Source: Citrobacter sp. (GTDB lineage Bacteria; Pseudomonadota; Gammaproteobacteria; Enterobacterales; Enterobacteriaceae). From it: a stretch of 64,000 nucleotides of DNA. The stretch is from the NCBI GenBank assembly GCA_019415335.1, contig DXKH01000082.1:84552-148551 (forward strand), read 5' to 3'. A program made the position numbers and the translations under genes. Below, piece by piece: positions 1 through 11,768 of this stretch (the first letter of the stretch is position 1; each line of letters begins with the position of its first letter). The notes under the pieces were generated by a model. It saw only the letters and a program-made list of their open reading frames with translations, did not search any database and had not been told where the DNA came from.

Positions 1-813
1 AAAATCTTCCCGGTCGATATCTTCGTTTTGATCGCGCAGTTCGTCGCTGAATTTCAGACGTTTGATCGAACCGTCATCGCAGATCATAAACTGAATACGC
101 TGCTGCCAGTCGAGCGCCAGCTTGGTCACCACTTTACCGGCTTCGATGTGGACGGCGATCTCGTCGCTCACCAGATCCTGTTTCTTCGCCCGGATCACGC
201 CGCCGTCTTCCAGCATGGCTTTCAGTTCGGCTTCGTCGAGTAACTGGAAGCCCTGAGCCACGGTGCCGGAACGTACCCATTCGGTGAGCGTCAGCTCAAT
301 CGGGTTTTCCAGCGCCAGCGGAACCACCGGCAGAGAACCGAGGCTCTTACGCAGCAGGGCCAGCGTATCTTCTGCTTTTTTCGCGCTTGCGCAGTCCACC
401 ATGATCAACCCCTTCACGGTGTCGATCCACATCATGGTCTGACTAAAGCGGCTAAAGGCGCGTGGCAGCAGTGAATGCAGCACTTCATCCTTCAGTGAGT
501 CTTTCTCGGTTTTCTTCAGTTTGCGCGCCTGTTCGGCTTCCAGTTTGGCGATCTTTGCTTCCAGCGCCTGTTTGATCACCGGAGAGGGCAGGATCTTCTC
601 TTCTTTACGCGCGCAAATCAAAATCTGGCCGTTGTTGGTATGCGTCAACGCATCGCTGTGCGATCCCATTGGCGGCACCCAGCCCGTTTTTGCCATATCC
701 TGGCTACCGCAAGGGGTAAACGTCATCGAGGCTAGCTGTTTTTCCATCTCTTCGGCACGCAATGAAATATCGCGGCTAAGACGGTAAACCATTAAATTTT
801 TGAACCACAGCAT
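1..813 (-). CDS. rdgC: RdgC, recombination-associated protein (3' end cut off)
   Basis: Nucleoid-associated DNA-binding protein that forms rings on duplex DNA and limits RecA action. The 271 codons present read from an ATG at 813 ([12 protein letters not shown]) and match RdgC throughout, with the stretch [17 protein letters not shown] near residue 40 and the acidic/basic C-terminal half. The E. coli protein has 303 residues, so about 32 C-terminal residues lie outside the window. It is divergent from mak across about 125 bp. Start choice follows the family N-terminus. Nothing unusual in the visible part. Confidence 0.95.
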   Translation of the reverse strand, partial: MLWFKNLMVYRLSRDISLRAEEMEKQLASMTFTPCGSQDMAKTGWVPPMGSHSDALTHTNNGQILICARKEEKILPSPVIKQALEAKIAKLEAEQARKLKKTEKDSLKDEVLHSLLPRAFSRFSQTMMWIDTVKGLIMVDCASAKKAEDTLALLRKSLGSLPVVPLALENPIELTLTEWVRSGTVAQGFQLLDEAELKAMLEDGGVIRAKKQDLVSDEIAVHIEAGKVVTKLALDWQQRIQFMICDDGSIKRLKFSDELRDQNEDIDREDF

Positions 814-939
814 GATAATTTCCACGGCCTTGTCGTTAAATCCAGCGCGTATAGTAACGAATTGTCGGCGGGCTTGCATTGCCATTCCCAATGCCTCGCT
901 CTACTCTGTTGATATTCCCTAAAAAATGAGGAAAACCGT

Positions 940-1848
940 GTGCGTATTGGTATTGATTTAGGCGGCACCAAAACGGAAGTGATTGCGCTCAGCGAGGCAG
1001 GGGAGCAACTGTTCCGCCATCGTCTGCCGACGCCGCGAAACGACTATCAGCAAACCATCGAAACCATTGCCACGCTGGTGGCGATGGCGGAGGAGGCGAC
1101 CGGGCAAACGGGCACAGTGGGGATGGGCATCCCCGGTTCTATTTCGCCCTATACCGGTGTGGTGAAGAATGCCAACTCCACCTGGCTGAATGGTCAGCCC
1201 TTTGATAAAGACCTCAGCGCGCGTCTGCAACGCGAGGTGCGTCTGGCGAATGACGCGAACTGCCTGGCCGTTTCTGAGGCGGTCGATGGTGCCGCCGCTG
1301 GGGCGCAGACGGTTTTTGCGGTGATTATTGGTACCGGCTGCGGTGCGGGCGTGGCGCTCAACGGTCGGGCGCACATCGGCGGCAACGGGACGGCGGGCGA
1401 ATGGGGGCACAACCCTTTGCCGTGGATGGATGAAGATGAACTTCGCTATCGCGCTGAAGTCCCCTGTTACTGTGGAAAACAGGGATGCATTGAGACGTTT
1501 ATTTCCGGCACTGGGTTCGCCACCGATTACCATCGTCTGAGCGGTAACCCGCTAAAAGGCAGTGAAATCATCCGCCTGGTGGAGGAACACGACGCGCTGG
1601 CCGAACTGGCGCTCAGCCGCTATGAACTGCGGCTGGCGAAATCGTTGGCTCATGTGGTGAATATTCTCGATCCGGATGTTTTTGTTCTCGGCGGCGGGAT
1701 GAGCAACATTGATCGCCTGTACAAAACGATTCCGCCGCTGATTAAATCGTTTGTGTTCGGCGGAGAGTGTGAAACGCCGGTGCGCAAGGCCCTGCACGGT
1801 GACTCCAGCGGTGTGCGCGGCGCCGCGTGGTTGTGGCCGCAGGAATAA
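940..1848 (+). CDS. mak: Fructokinase Mak (ROK family)
   Basis: Phosphorylates fructose to fructose-6-phosphate in the cytoplasm. The 302 residues begin at a GTG codon and carry the ATP-binding loop DLGGTKTE (6-13), the catalytic Asp of NDAN (D105) and the ROK zinc site H157 with C176, C178 and C183 in the CxCGx2GC pattern. Length equals the E. coli enzyme. It is convergent with sbcC 39 bp away. In E. coli araJ lies between these two genes and here it is missing. Confidence 0.95.
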   Translation: MRIGIDLGGTKTEVIALSEAGEQLFRHRLPTPRNDYQQTIETIATLVAMAEEATGQTGTVGMGIPGSISPYTGVVKNANSTWLNGQPFDKDLSARLQREVRLANDANCLAVSEAVDGAAAGAQTVFAVIIGTGCGAGVALNGRAHIGGNGTAGEWGHNPLPWMDEDELRYRAEVPCYCGKQGCIETFISGTGFATDYHRLSGNPLKGSEIIRLVEEHDALAELALSRYELRLAKSLAHVVNILDPDVFVLGGGMSNIDRLYKTIPPLIKSFVFGGECETPVRKALHGDSSGVRGAAWLWPQE

Positions 1849-1857
1849 TGTCAGGAG

Positions 1858-1877
1858 AGGCCGGAGCTATCCGGCCT
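1858..1877. terminator. Hairpin between convergent mak and sbcC
   Basis: A 7-bp GC stem (AGGCCGG pairing with CCGGCCT, loop of six) fills the short gap between the two stop codons. There is no U-run on either side, so it may protect the 3' ends rather than terminate by itself. Confidence 0.4.
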
Positions 1878-1887
1878 GCACTATCCG

Positions 1888-4800
1888 CTATTCCACGGCA
1901 AACATCCGATCGAGTTTGCTGTAACCCAGCCCGTTGATTTTCTTCACCTTGATTTGCACTGGGATCCGTTCTTTCATTGCTTCCACATGGCTAATCACAC
2001 CAATGGTTTTTCCGCTGGCATTGAGCGCATCCAGCGCATCGAGGGCGGTATCCAGCGTTTCACTGTCGAGCGTGCCGAAGCCTTCATCAAGGAACAACGA
2101 GTCAATGCGCGTTTTGTGGCTGACCAGATCGGAGAGCGCCAGTGCCAGCGCAAGACTGACCAGGAAACTCTCGCCACCGGAAAGGGTTCGGGTATCGCGT
2201 ACAGCATCGGCCTGCCAGGTGTCGACCACCTCCAGTTCCAGTGCTTCACTGGCTTTGCGCTGTAGCAGATAGCGACCATGCAGACGGGTCAACTGGTTGT
2301 TCGCCAGCCAGACCAGGTTATCCAGCGTCAGCCCCTGGGCGAACTTGCGGAATTTATCCCCCTCTTTAGAGCCGATCAGCGCATTCAGGTAGCCCCAGTC
2401 TTCAACCTGCTGCATCGCGTTGTCGATTTTTTGCATCAACGCCTGTTGCTGCTGACGATTGTCGCTGTCCTGTTTTAGCTGTTGGCGTATTTCGCCCTGA
2501 CGCGTGGCGTTGTCGCGCACCCGATCGTTAAGCTGCGCTACGGTTTGCTGAACATGCTCAATCGACTGCGTGAGGTCCAGACCCGCTGGCGGCTGTTGTT
2601 GATGCGCCGCCAGCGCCTGCGCCGATTGTGCGGCGAGCGTCTGTGCCTGCTGAAGCTGGTTTTCCAGAGACTGCTTCAGTTGTTCCAGACGCGTGACCGC
2701 CTCGTCATCCAGCAGCGCGGCAAGAAATGCCGCCTGATCGGCAAACAGGCTGTGTTGAAGCGCAGCGTCGAACTGCGCCTGCGCATCGGCAGCGCGCTGA
2801 GTTTCCTGCTGCTCCTGCTGCTGTAACGTCTGCAACTGACTTTGCAGCGATACGCACTCGTCGTGAACCTGACGCCAGTTTTCCAGCGTCACGCTTTCAT
2901 CATCCTCCGCGTCGGTACCGGCGGCGGGCAGCGTCTCGAGCAGTGGGGTGAGTTGCGCGATGTGCGCCTGCAACGCCGTCAACTCCGTCTGCCGCTGCTG
3001 CCACGTTTGGGCATCTGCCGCACGCGCGTTTAACCACGCTTCCTCGCTGCCTTCCTCAGGAAGTGACAACGTATAGTGGCTTAACTGCGCCGTCAGCGTT
3101 GCCTGGCGCTGGTCGATTTGCTGGCGGAACTGCGCCACCTGTTGTGCATGGGCGGTAATTTGTGCCTGTAAATCATGGCGTTGACTTAACTGGTAGAGTT
3201 GTTGCTCGTGCTCGTCTTGTGCCGTCAGCCAGGGCTGAATATCCTCCTGCGGTTGTAACGTGACGTTCAGTGCGTCGATCGTGGTCTGCCACTGTTGAGT
3301 GAGTGCTTGCTCCTCTTTAGCCAGCGTCTGCACTTCGCTTTCATCACGCTGTAGCTGTTGGTTTAATGCTTCCGACTGTCCACGCAGGGCGGCACCTTCA
3401 TCGGCCAGTGCTTTAACCTCTTTTTCCAATGCATCACGTCGCGCCTGATTAATGCCGGGTTCAAGCGCCTGATACGCCGCGACAGCAGGATGGGAGGTTG
3501 AACCACAAAGTGGGCAGGGCTGACCGGACTGCAACAGCGCACGCTGGCTTTCCAGATCTTTGATCCGTGCTTCCTGCTCGCAAAGGGTTTTAACATCCTG
3601 ATACTGCTGATATTTATCTTTATACTGCTGGCGCTTTGCTTCCAGCAGGGTGTTGAGTCGGACCAGTTCCTGCTTGTTATGCGCAATCGCCGCCTGAAGT
3701 TGGCTCAGACGCGTCAGTCGGGGAACGATTTGCCCGTGTAGCGAAAGCAGTTGCTGGCGCAGGGGACGCTGCTGCGCGTGCTGTGCCAGCGCCGTCGCGA
3801 CTTCATCCGCCGTCAGGTTGAGCGTCACCGGTGGTAATGCTTCCAGCTTACGGCCATCGTTTATCTGCTGTTGTTGCCATTTTGCCAGTTGAACCTTATC
3901 GCTGGCCTGCTGAGCAAAAAGGGCACGCCATCCCCCTAACTCGTTGCTCCATAAGCGAAAGCGATCGTGTGTGCTTAGCCACTCGTTCAGCGTTTGTTGT
4001 GTGGCGAGCAGGGCGGTGGACTGTCGCTCTGCCTGGCGGCGGATGTGATTGCGTAGCGTGAATCTACTCTGTAAGCGGGCATTTACTTCGTTAATCTGCT
4101 GACGGGTACGGGAAACCGTAGCGGATTGCTCCTGAATGCGCTCCCACAGTGGGCGTAACGCTCTGGCAGGCTGTGCCAGACTGAGCGTTGCCAGCTGTGG
4201 CTGGGCGTTTTCCAGCGCCTCCTGCGCAACCCGCTGCGCCTGCTGACGCTGATTCGCATCGGCCTGCAGTTCGTGCTGTCGCGTCAGCCAGTTCAGTTGC
4301 TGTTGTCCGGTCTGCTGTTGGGCGACGAGCTGTTTTTCTTCGTCAGTGAGCGCCTGCAAACTTTCTGTCAGCGTCTGCAACGCCTCGGGTGCTAACAGCG
4401 AGACACCGCTGGCCTGCGCCTGTAATTTTTCCAGTTCAGTGCGTGCGGTTTTGTGCTGCTCAAAAACCTGGGCGGAGATCTGTCCGTAAATTTCCGTGCC
4501 GGTCAGCTCTTCCAGCAGTTCCGCACGCTCCTTCGGCTTAGCGTTGAGGAAGGCGGCGAACTGCCCCTGTGAGAGCAGCATTGAGCGGGTAAAGCGGCCG
4601 TAATCCAGCCCGGTCAGTTCCGCCGTCATCTCCAGTTTGTCTTTCACTTTATCAGCAAGGATTTTCCCGTCGGCACAGCGCGCCAGTTCAACGCGCGGAA
4701 CCTGCAAATTACCGTCGGGCTGGTTGCGAGCGCGGTTCTGGCTCCAGAACGCGCGATACGCTTCACCTTTGACTTCAAACTCCACTTCCGCCAGACATTC

Positions 4801-5031
4801 CGCCGTATCGCGGGTCATCAGATCGTTCTGTGATTGCGACACGGTATTCAGGCGCGGTGTCTCGTGGTACAGCGCCAGACAAATCGCGTCGAGCAGGGTG
4901 GTTTTGCCAGCTCCGGTGGGACCGGTAATGGCAAACAGACCGTTGCTGGCGAACGGCTCCGCTGTGAAATCGACCTTCCATTCCCCTTTCAGTGAGTTGA
5001 GGTTTTTCAGGCGCAGACTGAGAATCTTCAT
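1888..5031 (-). CDS. sbcC: SbcC, ATPase subunit of the SbcCD nuclease
   Basis: Rad50-like subunit that with SbcD cleaves hairpins and blocked DNA ends. At 1047 residues it is one shorter than the E. coli protein. Walker A GPTGAGKT lies at 37-44. A long Gln/Ala-rich coiled coil surrounds the zinc hook CPLC (C506, C509). The C-terminal half has the signature LSGGESF, then Walker [12 protein letters not shown]. Its ATG overlaps the sbcD stop codon (ATGA), so the two are translationally coupled. Confidence 0.97.
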   Translation of the reverse strand: MKILSLRLKNLNSLKGEWKVDFTAEPFASNGLFAITGPTGAGKTTLLDAICLALYHETPRLNTVSQSQNDLMTRDTAECLAEVEFEVKGEAYRAFWSQNRARNQPDGNLQVPRVELARCADGKILADKVKDKLEMTAELTGLDYGRFTRSMLLSQGQFAAFLNAKPKERAELLEELTGTEIYGQISAQVFEQHKTARTELEKLQAQASGVSLLAPEALQTLTESLQALTDEEKQLVAQQQTGQQQLNWLTRQHELQADANQRQQAQRVAQEALENAQPQLATLSLAQPARALRPLWERIQEQSATVSRTRQQINEVNARLQSRFTLRNHIRRQAERQSTALLATQQTLNEWLSTHDRFRLWSNELGGWRALFAQQASDKVQLAKWQQQQINDGRKLEALPPVTLNLTADEVATALAQHAQQRPLRQQLLSLHGQIVPRLTRLSQLQAAIAHNKQELVRLNTLLEAKRQQYKDKYQQYQDVKTLCEQEARIKDLESQRALLQSGQPCPLCGSTSHPAVAAYQALEPGINQARRDALEKEVKALADEGAALRGQSEALNQQLQRDESEVQTLAKEEQALTQQWQTTIDALNVTLQPQEDIQPWLTAQDEHEQQLYQLSQRHDLQAQITAHAQQVAQFRQQIDQRQATLTAQLSHYTLSLPEEGSEEAWLNARAADAQTWQQRQTELTALQAHIAQLTPLLETLPAAGTDAEDDESVTLENWRQVHDECVSLQSQLQTLQQQEQQETQRAADAQAQFDAALQHSLFADQAAFLAALLDDEAVTRLEQLKQSLENQLQQAQTLAAQSAQALAAHQQQPPAGLDLTQSIEHVQQTVAQLNDRVRDNATRQGEIRQQLKQDSDNRQQQQALMQKIDNAMQQVEDWGYLNALIGSKEGDKFRKFAQGLTLDNLVWLANNQLTRLHGRYLLQRKASEALELEVVDTWQADAVRDTRTLSGGESFLVSLALALALSDLVSHKTRIDSLFLDEGFGTLDSETLDTALDALDALNASGKTIGVISHVEAMKERIPVQIKVKKINGLGYSKLDRMFAVE

Positions 5032-6230
5032 ACCTCATGCTCCCCGGACAGTGTCTGTAATGTGCGGTGAAAAAGTGATGTCAGGCGTTCGCCCTGAGGC
5101 GGCTCAAGTGCTTCCAGTGCCAGTCGGCGGGCAAACACCTCATCCACGCTCAGTTCGCTTAGCGTTTCCCGGCGTTCGTTACTCAACATGCGCTCGCGCT
5201 GCTCCCGACTGCGGCGGACTAACAATACCTCAACGGGCAGCGTTTCCGTCAGCGCCTGAATTTTACGCTGCATATCATGCAGATATTCATCGGTAGTGAT
5301 TTCAATATCCAGCCAGACCGGGGTTTCCAGCGGGCAGTCACGCCACTGCTCCAGTTGTTCGGTGATGGCGGCGAGATCGCCTTTGAGCACGGCCAGCGGT
5401 TGCGTTACCGGAACGGTGAGCTCCTCGACACGGGCTAACTTGCCGTCCTGGAAGTCCACCCGATGCACGTATTTGCTTTTGCCGCATTCGTCAAAGCTCA
5501 GCGCGATGGGGGAGCCGCAGTAGCGGATATGCTCTGTGCCGCCAATCTTCTGCGCCCGGTGAATGTGGCCCAGTGCGATGTAATCGGCGGGCGGGAAGTT
5601 CTGCGCCGGGAAGGCATCCAGTGTGCCAATATAAATGTCACGAACGGCGTCACTTTTGCTGGCACCCACGGTGGTCAGGTGGCCGGTGGCGATAATCGGC
5701 AGGGCGAGATCGCCGCGTAACGTGCAGGCCGCCTCGTATTGCTGCTGGTAATAGTCGGTGATGGCACCCAGCAGATGCTGCTGTTTTTCCTGACCGGACA
5801 GTCCCGCCTGGCTGCTGATAATGTCGCGCGGGCGTAAAAACGGTACCGGACACAGGACCGCGCCGGGTTGACCGTCGCGACGATTCAGCATCTGCGGCGC
5901 GTGACCGGCGCTGGCCACAACCGTGGTATTGAGAAACGCCAGAATCTCGCGGGATTCATTCAGCGTGGCGACGGAGTCATGATTTCCTGCTAATACCACC
6001 AGATGACAGCCCGTTTGCTGCAGGTTGACGACAAAACGGTTATAGAGTTCGCGGGCATAGCTTGGCGGCGATCCGGTATCGAATATGTCGCCCGCCACGA
6101 TGATCGCATCCACCTGCTGTTCGACCGCCGTTTTCAGCAGCCAGTCGAGAAAGGCCTGATGTTCAGCCGCGCGGCTTTTGCTGTAAAAATTTTGTCCCAG
6201 ATGCCAGTCAGAGGTGTGAAGGATGCGCAT
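5028..6230 (-). CDS. sbcD: SbcD, nuclease subunit of SbcCD
   Basis: Mre11-like Mn-dependent exonuclease and endonuclease. From the ATG at 6230 the protein has 400 residues, the family length, and begins [15 protein letters not shown] with the first metal ligands D8 and H10. Further phosphoesterase motifs are [16 protein letters not shown] and ALGHIH. The frame stays open upstream to 6371, but those 47 codons match nothing in SbcD and would run into the phoB promoter region, so I reject them. First gene of sbcDC, divergent from phoB. Confidence 0.96.
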   Translation of the reverse strand: MRILHTSDWHLGQNFYSKSRAAEHQAFLDWLLKTAVEQQVDAIIVAGDIFDTGSPPSYARELYNRFVVNLQQTGCHLVVLAGNHDSVATLNESREILAFLNTTVVASAGHAPQMLNRRDGQPGAVLCPVPFLRPRDIISSQAGLSGQEKQQHLLGAITDYYQQQYEAACTLRGDLALPIIATGHLTTVGASKSDAVRDIYIGTLDAFPAQNFPPADYIALGHIHRAQKIGGTEHIRYCGSPIALSFDECGKSKYVHRVDFQDGKLARVEELTVPVTQPLAVLKGDLAAITEQLEQWRDCPLETPVWLDIEITTDEYLHDMQRKIQALTETLPVEVLLVRRSREQRERMLSNERRETLSELSVDEVFARRLALEALEPPQGERLTSLFHRTLQTLSGEHEV

Positions 6231-6340
6231 AACGGTTCCATGGCAAAAAAGCGTAAAGGGGATTATAACCATTCGGGGGCTGTAATATCTCGTTTCTCGG
6301 GTGTCATAAATCAACAACCTAAGGTTAACGTCAGTATGCA

Positions 6341-6373
6341 TTTTCATAAATCTGTCATAAAACTGACGCATAA
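6341..6373 (+). promoter_or_regulatory. Pho box upstream of phoB
   Basis: Three roughly 11-bp units resemble the PhoB recognition repeat: TTTTCATAAAT at 6341, CTGTCATAAAA at 6352 and a degenerate CTGACGCATAA at 6363. The block stands about 55 bp before the phoB start, as at the autoregulated E. coli phoB promoter. It implies induction by phosphate starvation. Confidence 0.85.
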
Positions 6374-6426
6374 TGGCGCCGCATTAAGACAGATGATGAT
6401 AAGCAACTTATATAACAGGGCAAATC

Positions 6427-7116
6427 ATGGCGAGACGTATTCTGGTCGTAGAAGATGAGGCTCCAATCCGCGAAATGGTCTGTTTCGTGCTTGAGCAAAA
6501 TGGCTTTCAACCCGTTGAAGCTGAAGATTATGACAGTGCGGTGAACCAGCTTAATGAACCCTGGCCGGATTTGATCCTCCTTGACTGGATGTTGCCCGGT
6601 GGTTCTGGTCTACAGTTTATTAAACACCTCAAGCGCGAGGCGATGACCCGGGATATTCCGGTCATGATGTTGACCGCCAGAGGGGAAGAAGAGGATCGCG
6701 TACGCGGCCTGGAAACCGGCGCGGACGACTACATTACCAAACCGTTTTCGCCGAAAGAGCTGGTTGCCCGCATCAAAGCAGTGATGCGCCGGATTTCGCC
6801 GATGGCGGTGGAAGAGGTCATTGAGATGCAGGGGTTGAGCCTGGATCCCACCTCGCATCGCGTGATGACCGGCGAAAACCCGCTCGATATGGGGCCGACG
6901 GAGTTTAAACTCCTGCATTTCTTTATGACGCATCCCGAGCGGGTTTACAGCCGTGAACAACTGCTGAACCACGTCTGGGGCACCAACGTCTACGTTGAGG
7001 ATCGCACGGTTGATGTGCATATTCGCCGTCTGCGTAAGGCGCTGGAAACCAGCGGTCACGATCGGATGGTACAGACGGTTCGCGGGACAGGGTATCGTTT
7101 TTCGACCCGTTTTTGA
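6427..7116 (+). CDS. phoB: PhoB, phosphate regulon response regulator
   Basis: OmpR-type transcription factor activated by phosphorylation when phosphate is scarce. The 229 residues have a receiver domain with acidic pocket at residues 9-11, phospho-acceptor D53 (LLDWM) and the conserved Lys of ITKPFSP. A winged-helix output domain follows, ending [15 protein letters not shown] and VRGTGYRF. It precedes its kinase phoR by 41 bp and follows its own Pho box. Confidence 0.98.
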   Translation: MARRILVVEDEAPIREMVCFVLEQNGFQPVEAEDYDSAVNQLNEPWPDLILLDWMLPGGSGLQFIKHLKREAMTRDIPVMMLTARGEEEDRVRGLETGADDYITKPFSPKELVARIKAVMRRISPMAVEEVIEMQGLSLDPTSHRVMTGENPLDMGPTEFKLLHFFMTHPERVYSREQLLNHVWGTNVYVEDRTVDVHIRRLRKALETSGHDRMVQTVRGTGYRFSTRF

Positions 7117-7157
7117 AAGGCAAGACTAAGAGCCTGGCTCTGAAGGGAGTGTGACCC

Positions 7158-8453
7158 GTGCTGGAACGGCTGTCATGGAAAAGGCTGGTGCTGGAACTGA
7201 TACTTTGCTGTATTCCGGCCTTGATCCTAAGTGCATTTTTTGGTTACCTGCCGTGGTTTTTACTGGCATCGGTAACAGGACTGCTTATCTGGCATTTCTG
7301 GAATTTATTACGCCTCTCATGGTGGCTGTGGGTCGACAGAAGCATGACGCCCCCGCCAGGACGAGGCAGTTGGGAACCGCTGCTGTACGGTTTGCATCAG
7401 ATGCAACTACGCAATAAAAAGCGCCGTCGTGAACTGGGCAATCTGATTAAACGCTTTCGCAGCGGAGCGGAGTCGCTGCCCGACGCGGTGGTATTGACCA
7501 CCGAAGAGGGAGGGATCTTCTGGTGTAACGGTCTGGCACAACAGGTGCTGGGGTTACGCTGGCCGGACGATAGCGGACAGAACATCCTGAACCTGCTGCG
7601 CTATCCGGAGTTTACGCAGTACCTTAAGCAGCGGGACTTCAGTCGGCCGCTAAATCTGGTGCTTAATACGGGGCGACACCTGGAAATTCGCGTCATGCCG
7701 TATACCGATAAGCAACTGCTGATGGTGGCGCGTGACATGACCCAGATGCACCAGCTTGAAGGCGCGAGACGCAATTTCTTCGCCAACGTGAGCCACGAGC
7801 TGCGTACTCCGCTGACGGTGTTGCAGGGCTATCTCGAAATGATGCACGAGCAGGCGCTGGAAGGGGCAACACGTGAAAAAGCGTTGTTGACGATGCGTGA
7901 CCAGACCTCCCGTATGGAAGGCCTGGTGAAACAGTTGCTCACGCTGTCGAAAATTGAAGCCGCACCGACGCTTCTGCTTAATGAGCAGGTCGATGTGCCG
8001 ATGATGCTACGGATGGTTGAACGCGAGGCGCAGACGCTCAGCCAGCAGAAACACACGTTCAGCTTTGAGGTGGATAACCATCTCAAAGTACTGGGCAATG
8101 AAGAACAGCTGCGTAGCGCGATGTCCAACCTGGTATATAACGCGGTGAATCATACGCCTGCAGGAACCCATATCACCGTCCGCTGGCACGCGGTGCCGCA
8201 CGGCGCGGAGTTTAGCGTAGAAGATAACGGACCGGGTATTGCTCCGGAACATATCCCGCGGTTAACGGAGCGGTTTTATCGCGTTGATAAAGCGCGTTCG
8301 CGGCAAACGGGCGGCAGTGGACTGGGGCTGGCTATCGTAAAACATGCGGTGAATCATCACGAAAGTCGCCTGAATATCGACAGTCAACTGGGTAAAGGGA
8401 CGCGCTTTAGTTTTGTGCTGCCGGAACGATTAATTGCCAAAAAAAGTGCTTAA
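7158..8453 (+). CDS. phoR: PhoR, phosphate-sensing histidine kinase
   Basis: Inner-membrane kinase/phosphatase for PhoB. The 431 residues start with GTG. Two membrane segments span about 10-28 and 32-52, a PAS domain about 95-190, and the phospho-acceptor is H213 in [11 protein letters not shown]. The ATPase domain shows the N box ([11 protein letters not shown]) and [12 protein letters not shown]. No periplasmic sensor loop is present, which is typical, since it senses through PstSCAB and PhoU. Confidence 0.97.
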   Translation: MLERLSWKRLVLELILCCIPALILSAFFGYLPWFLLASVTGLLIWHFWNLLRLSWWLWVDRSMTPPPGRGSWEPLLYGLHQMQLRNKKRRRELGNLIKRFRSGAESLPDAVVLTTEEGGIFWCNGLAQQVLGLRWPDDSGQNILNLLRYPEFTQYLKQRDFSRPLNLVLNTGRHLEIRVMPYTDKQLLMVARDMTQMHQLEGARRNFFANVSHELRTPLTVLQGYLEMMHEQALEGATREKALLTMRDQTSRMEGLVKQLLTLSKIEAAPTLLLNEQVDVPMMLRMVEREAQTLSQQKHTFSFEVDNHLKVLGNEEQLRSAMSNLVYNAVNHTPAGTHITVRWHAVPHGAEFSVEDNGPGIAPEHIPRLTERFYRVDKARSRQTGGSGLGLAIVKHAVNHHESRLNIDSQLGKGTRFSFVLPERLIAKKSA

Positions 8454-8478
8454 AGTACAATCGTAAGGTTTTCTTTCC

Positions 8479-8510
8479 ATAAGCCAGCCAATGCTGGCTT
8501 ATTTTCTTTG
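8479..8510 (+). terminator. phoBR terminator
   Basis: Perfect 10-bp stem ATAAGCCAGC with GCTGGCTTAT around a four-base loop, followed by a T-rich tract, 26 bp after the phoR stop. Confidence 0.85.
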
Positions 8511-8859
8511 CGGCTAAGATAAGTCTGCTGAATTAATTAACGTCTGGTTGTTTTTTGTTCGCATGATAAGCCATGACTTTTTCTTTAATATAGTGTTTTA
8601 CACTAGTCTGCGATTTGATATCACTATAATCTTCCGGTTTTTGGATCCCTCCTTGCTTTAAAACGTTATAAGCGTTTAAATTGCGCCCCAGATGCTGTCA
8701 GACTGACTGCATTCAGGCGGTAAATCGAAAAACTATTCTTCGCAGTCCCGGCCCAGGAGCATATCCCGCTGGAATTGCTTAAAAAAACCGCTGTTTCTTC
8801 CCGCAGGGAAAGACACTACGTTAATTTAATCAACACCACATCCACAGGCCGTAAGCTTT
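8511..8859. other. Long leader/intergenic region before brnQ
   Basis: About 350 bp with no assigned gene. It holds AT-rich promoter-like sequence (a TATAAT at about 8625), an imperfect dyad at 8657-8680 and a short open frame at 8563-8661 (32 codons, rich in Ile, Phe and Leu) with no visible ribosome-binding site. I cannot assign a firm promoter. Confidence 0.4.
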
Positions 8860-10179
8860 ATGACCCATCAGTTAAAATCGCGCGATATTATTGCGCTGGG
8901 CTTTATGACTTTTGCGCTGTTCGTCGGCGCAGGGAACATCATCTTTCCTCCAATGGTTGGTTTGCAGGCAGGCGAAAACGTCTGGATGGCGGCATTCGGC
9001 TTTCTGATCACCGCTGTTGGGCTACCGGTGCTGACCGTTATCGCGCTGGCGAAAGTCGGTGGTGGTGTTGACAGTCTGAGTACCCCTATCGGTAAAGTGG
9101 CGGGTGTTTTGTTGGCGACCGTCTGCTATCTGGCCGTCGGACCGTTATTTGCTACACCGCGTACCGCAACGGTCTCTTTTGAAGTGGGCATTGCCCCGCT
9201 GACCGGCGACTCGGCGCTGCCGCTGTTTATCTACAGCGTGGTCTACTTCTCGATTGTCATTCTGGTGTCGCTCTATCCGGGTAAGCTGCTGGATACCGTG
9301 GGTAACTTCCTGGCACCGCTAAAAATTCTGGCGTTAATTGTGCTCTCCGTTGCGGCCATCATCTGGCCTGCTGGCCCCATCAGCCATGCGATGGAAGCCT
9401 ATCAGACGGCGGCATTTTCCAATGGCTTCGTTAACGGCTACCTGACAATGGATACGCTGGGCGCGATGGTCTTTGGTATCGTTATTGTTAACGCGGCGCG
9501 TTCTCGCGGCGTGACCGAAGCGCGTCTGCTGACCCGTTATACCGTCTGGGCTGGCCTGATGGCGGGCGTCGGATTAACGCTGCTGTACCTGGCGCTGTTC
9601 CGCCTCGGGTCAGACAGCGCGACGCTGGTCGATCAGTCGGCGAACGGTGCGGCGATCCTGCATGCTTATGTCCAGCACACCTTTGGTGGCGCGGGTAGCC
9701 TGCTGCTGGCGGCGCTGATCTTTATCGCCTGTCTGGTGACGGCGGTCGGCCTGACCTGCGCCTGTGCGGAGTTCTTCGCCCAGTATGTGCCGCTCTCCTA
9801 CCGCACGCTGGTGTTTATTCTTGGCGGCTTCTCGATGGTGGTTTCCAACCTGGGACTCAGCCATCTGATTCAGATCTCTATTCCAGTGCTGACGGCAATC
9901 TACCCGCCGTGTATCGCACTGGTTGTATTAAGTTTTACCCGCTCATGGTGGCATAATTCGACCCGCGTCATTGCTCCGGCAATGTTTATCAGCCTGATTT
10001 TTGGTATCCTTGATGGTATTAAAGCATCGGCAATCGGCGACGTGTTACCGGCCTGGACCCAGCGCTTACCGCTGGCGGAACAAGGTCTGGCGTGGTTAAT
10101 GCCCACCGTCGTGATGGTGGTCCTGGCGGTTGTCTGGGATCGCGCAGCAGGTCGACAGGTGACCTCCAGCGCACACTAA
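8860..10179 (+). CDS. brnQ: BrnQ, branched-chain amino acid transporter
   Basis: Sodium-coupled LIVCS-family importer of Leu, Ile and Val in the inner membrane. The 439 residues equal the E. coli length and are hydrophobic throughout, with about 12 membrane segments and the family opening [23 protein letters not shown] strong terminator follows at 10200, so it is probably transcribed alone. Confidence 0.96.
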   Translation: MTHQLKSRDIIALGFMTFALFVGAGNIIFPPMVGLQAGENVWMAAFGFLITAVGLPVLTVIALAKVGGGVDSLSTPIGKVAGVLLATVCYLAVGPLFATPRTATVSFEVGIAPLTGDSALPLFIYSVVYFSIVILVSLYPGKLLDTVGNFLAPLKILALIVLSVAAIIWPAGPISHAMEAYQTAAFSNGFVNGYLTMDTLGAMVFGIVIVNAARSRGVTEARLLTRYTVWAGLMAGVGLTLLYLALFRLGSDSATLVDQSANGAAILHAYVQHTFGGAGSLLLAALIFIACLVTAVGLTCACAEFFAQYVPLSYRTLVFILGGFSMVVSNLGLSHLIQISIPVLTAIYPPCIALVVLSFTRSWWHNSTRVIAPAMFISLIFGILDGIKASAIGDVLPAWTQRLPLAEQGLAWLMPTVVMVVLAVVWDRAAGRQVTSSAH

Positions 10180-10199
10180 GATTGCGGAAAAAGTGTTTT

Positions 10200-10236
10200 A
10201 ACCACGGGGCTATTACTGGCCCCGTGGTTTTTTATT
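10200..10236 (+). terminator. brnQ terminator
   Basis: Stem ACCACGGGGC pairing with GCCCCGTGGT (10 bp, loop of eight), then a run of six T. proY starts 22 bp later. Confidence 0.92.
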
Positions 10237-10257
10237 GTGTTGATGGGTTAGGAATCG

Positions 10258-11631
10258 ATGGAAAGTAATAACAAGCTGAAGCGTGGGCTAAGCACCCGAC
10301 ACATTCGCTTTATGGCCCTGGGCTCAGCAATCGGCACCGGGCTGTTTTATGGCTCTGCGGATGCCATCAAAATGGCCGGACCAAGCGTGCTGCTGGCCTA
10401 TATTATTGGCGGGGTGGCGGCCTATATCATTATGCGCGCGTTGGGTGAAATGTCCGTACACAACCCTTCTGCCAGCTCCTTTTCGCGCTATGCGCAGGAA
10501 AACCTCGGCCCGCTCGCCGGTTACATTACCGGCTGGACCTACTGTTTTGAAATCCTGATTGTCGCCATTGCCGACGTAACCGCGTTCGGCATCTATATGG
10601 GCGTCTGGTTTCCGACGGTGCCGCACTGGATCTGGGTGCTCAGCGTGGTGCTGATCATCTGCGCCATCAACCTGATGAGCGTGAAAGTGTTCGGTGAACT
10701 GGAATTCTGGTTCTCCTTCTTTAAAGTCGCCACCATCATCATCATGATCGTAGCTGGCTTTGGGATCATCATCTGGGGGATTGGCAACGGCGGACAACCG
10801 ACCGGGATCCATAACCTGTGGAGTAATGGCGGCTTCTTCAGCAACGGCTGGCTGGGGATGGTGATGTCGCTGCAGATGGTGATGTTTGCCTACGGCGGTA
10901 TTGAAATCATTGGTATCACTGCCGGTGAAGCGAAAGACCCGGAGAAATCCATTCCGCGCGCCATTAACTCGGTGCCGATGCGTATTCTGGTGTTCTACGT
11001 GGGGACGCTGTTCGTCATCATGTCTATCTATCCGTGGAACCAGGTGGGAACTGATGGCAGCCCGTTTGTGCTGACCTTCCAGCATCTCGGAATCACCTTT
11101 GCCGCCAGCATTCTTAACTTTGTGGTGCTCACTGCATCATTGTCAGCAATCAACTCTGACGTCTTTGGCGTCGGTCGTATGCTGCACGGGATGGCGGAAC
11201 AGGGCAGTGCGCCAAAAGTGTTCGCCAAAACCTCGCGCCGGGGGATCCCGTGGGTCACGGTGATGGTGATGACGATTGCCCTGCTGTTCGCGGTGTATCT
11301 GAACTACATCATGCCGGAAAACGTCTTCCTGGTCATTGCATCGCTGGCGACCTTCGCGACGGTATGGGTGTGGATTATGATCCTGCTGTCGCAAATCGCT
11401 TTCCGTCGTCGCCTGCCGCCGGAAGAGGTGAAAGCGCTGAAGTTTAAAGTACCGGGCGGTGTGGCAACGACCATTGTAGGCCTGATTTTCCTCGTCTTTA
11501 TCATCGGGCTGATTGGCTATCACCCGGATACCCGCATCTCGCTGTATGTTGGCTGTGGCTGGATTGTTCTGCTGATGATTGGCTGGATGTTCAAGCGCCG
11601 TCATGACCGTCAGGTTGCCGAAGCGCAGTAA
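10258..11631 (+). CDS. proY: ProY, amino acid permease (proline-specific type)
   Basis: Member of the APC amino-acid permease family. The 457 residues match the E. coli cryptic proline permease in length and position (between brnQ and malZ). The N-terminus [20 protein letters not shown] is the family's first helix motif, and about 12 membrane helices follow. Transport of proline rests on the E. coli orthologue, where the gene is poorly expressed. Confidence 0.93.
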   Translation: MESNNKLKRGLSTRHIRFMALGSAIGTGLFYGSADAIKMAGPSVLLAYIIGGVAAYIIMRALGEMSVHNPSASSFSRYAQENLGPLAGYITGWTYCFEILIVAIADVTAFGIYMGVWFPTVPHWIWVLSVVLIICAINLMSVKVFGELEFWFSFFKVATIIIMIVAGFGIIIWGIGNGGQPTGIHNLWSNGGFFSNGWLGMVMSLQMVMFAYGGIEIIGITAGEAKDPEKSIPRAINSVPMRILVFYVGTLFVIMSIYPWNQVGTDGSPFVLTFQHLGITFAASILNFVVLTASLSAINSDVFGVGRMLHGMAEQGSAPKVFAKTSRRGIPWVTVMVMTIALLFAVYLNYIMPENVFLVIASLATFATVWVWIMILLSQIAFRRRLPPEEVKALKFKVPGGVATTIVGLIFLVFIIGLIGYHPDTRISLYVGCGWIVLLMIGWMFKRRHDRQVAEAQ

Positions 11632-11636
11632 TGTTG

Positions 11637-11664
11637 TGCCGGGTGGCGTGAATGCCATCCGGCC
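11637..11664. repeat. REP-like palindrome after proY
   Basis: GCCGGGTGGCG and TGCCATCCGGC face each other around a short loop, the pattern of an enterobacterial REP unit. It may stabilise or end the proY transcript. Confidence 0.6.
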
Positions 11665-11667
11665 ATT

Positions 11668-11690
11668 TCTCCTCCCCCGAACTCCTCCCC
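11668..11690 (-). promoter_or_regulatory. Two MalT boxes upstream of malZ
   Basis: Read on the minus strand, GGGGAGGAGT (11690-11681) and GGGGAGGAGA (11677-11668) match the MalT consensus GGGGAKGAGG in at least nine of ten positions. They are spaced 13 bp start to start, about 80-100 bp before malZ. This puts malZ under maltose control, as known in E. coli. Confidence 0.8.
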
Positions 11691-11768
11691 CAATAAACCT
11701 TCAGATGATGAGTTATCCTGTAAATCGCTATGGCAAGGTGAGCTCATTTTCATCAAAGGGGATACGTG

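Noticed and set aside
6231..6371. N-terminal extension of SbcD
   Set aside because: The 47 extra codons overlap the phoB promoter and do not match the family; the ATG at 6230 gives the known start.
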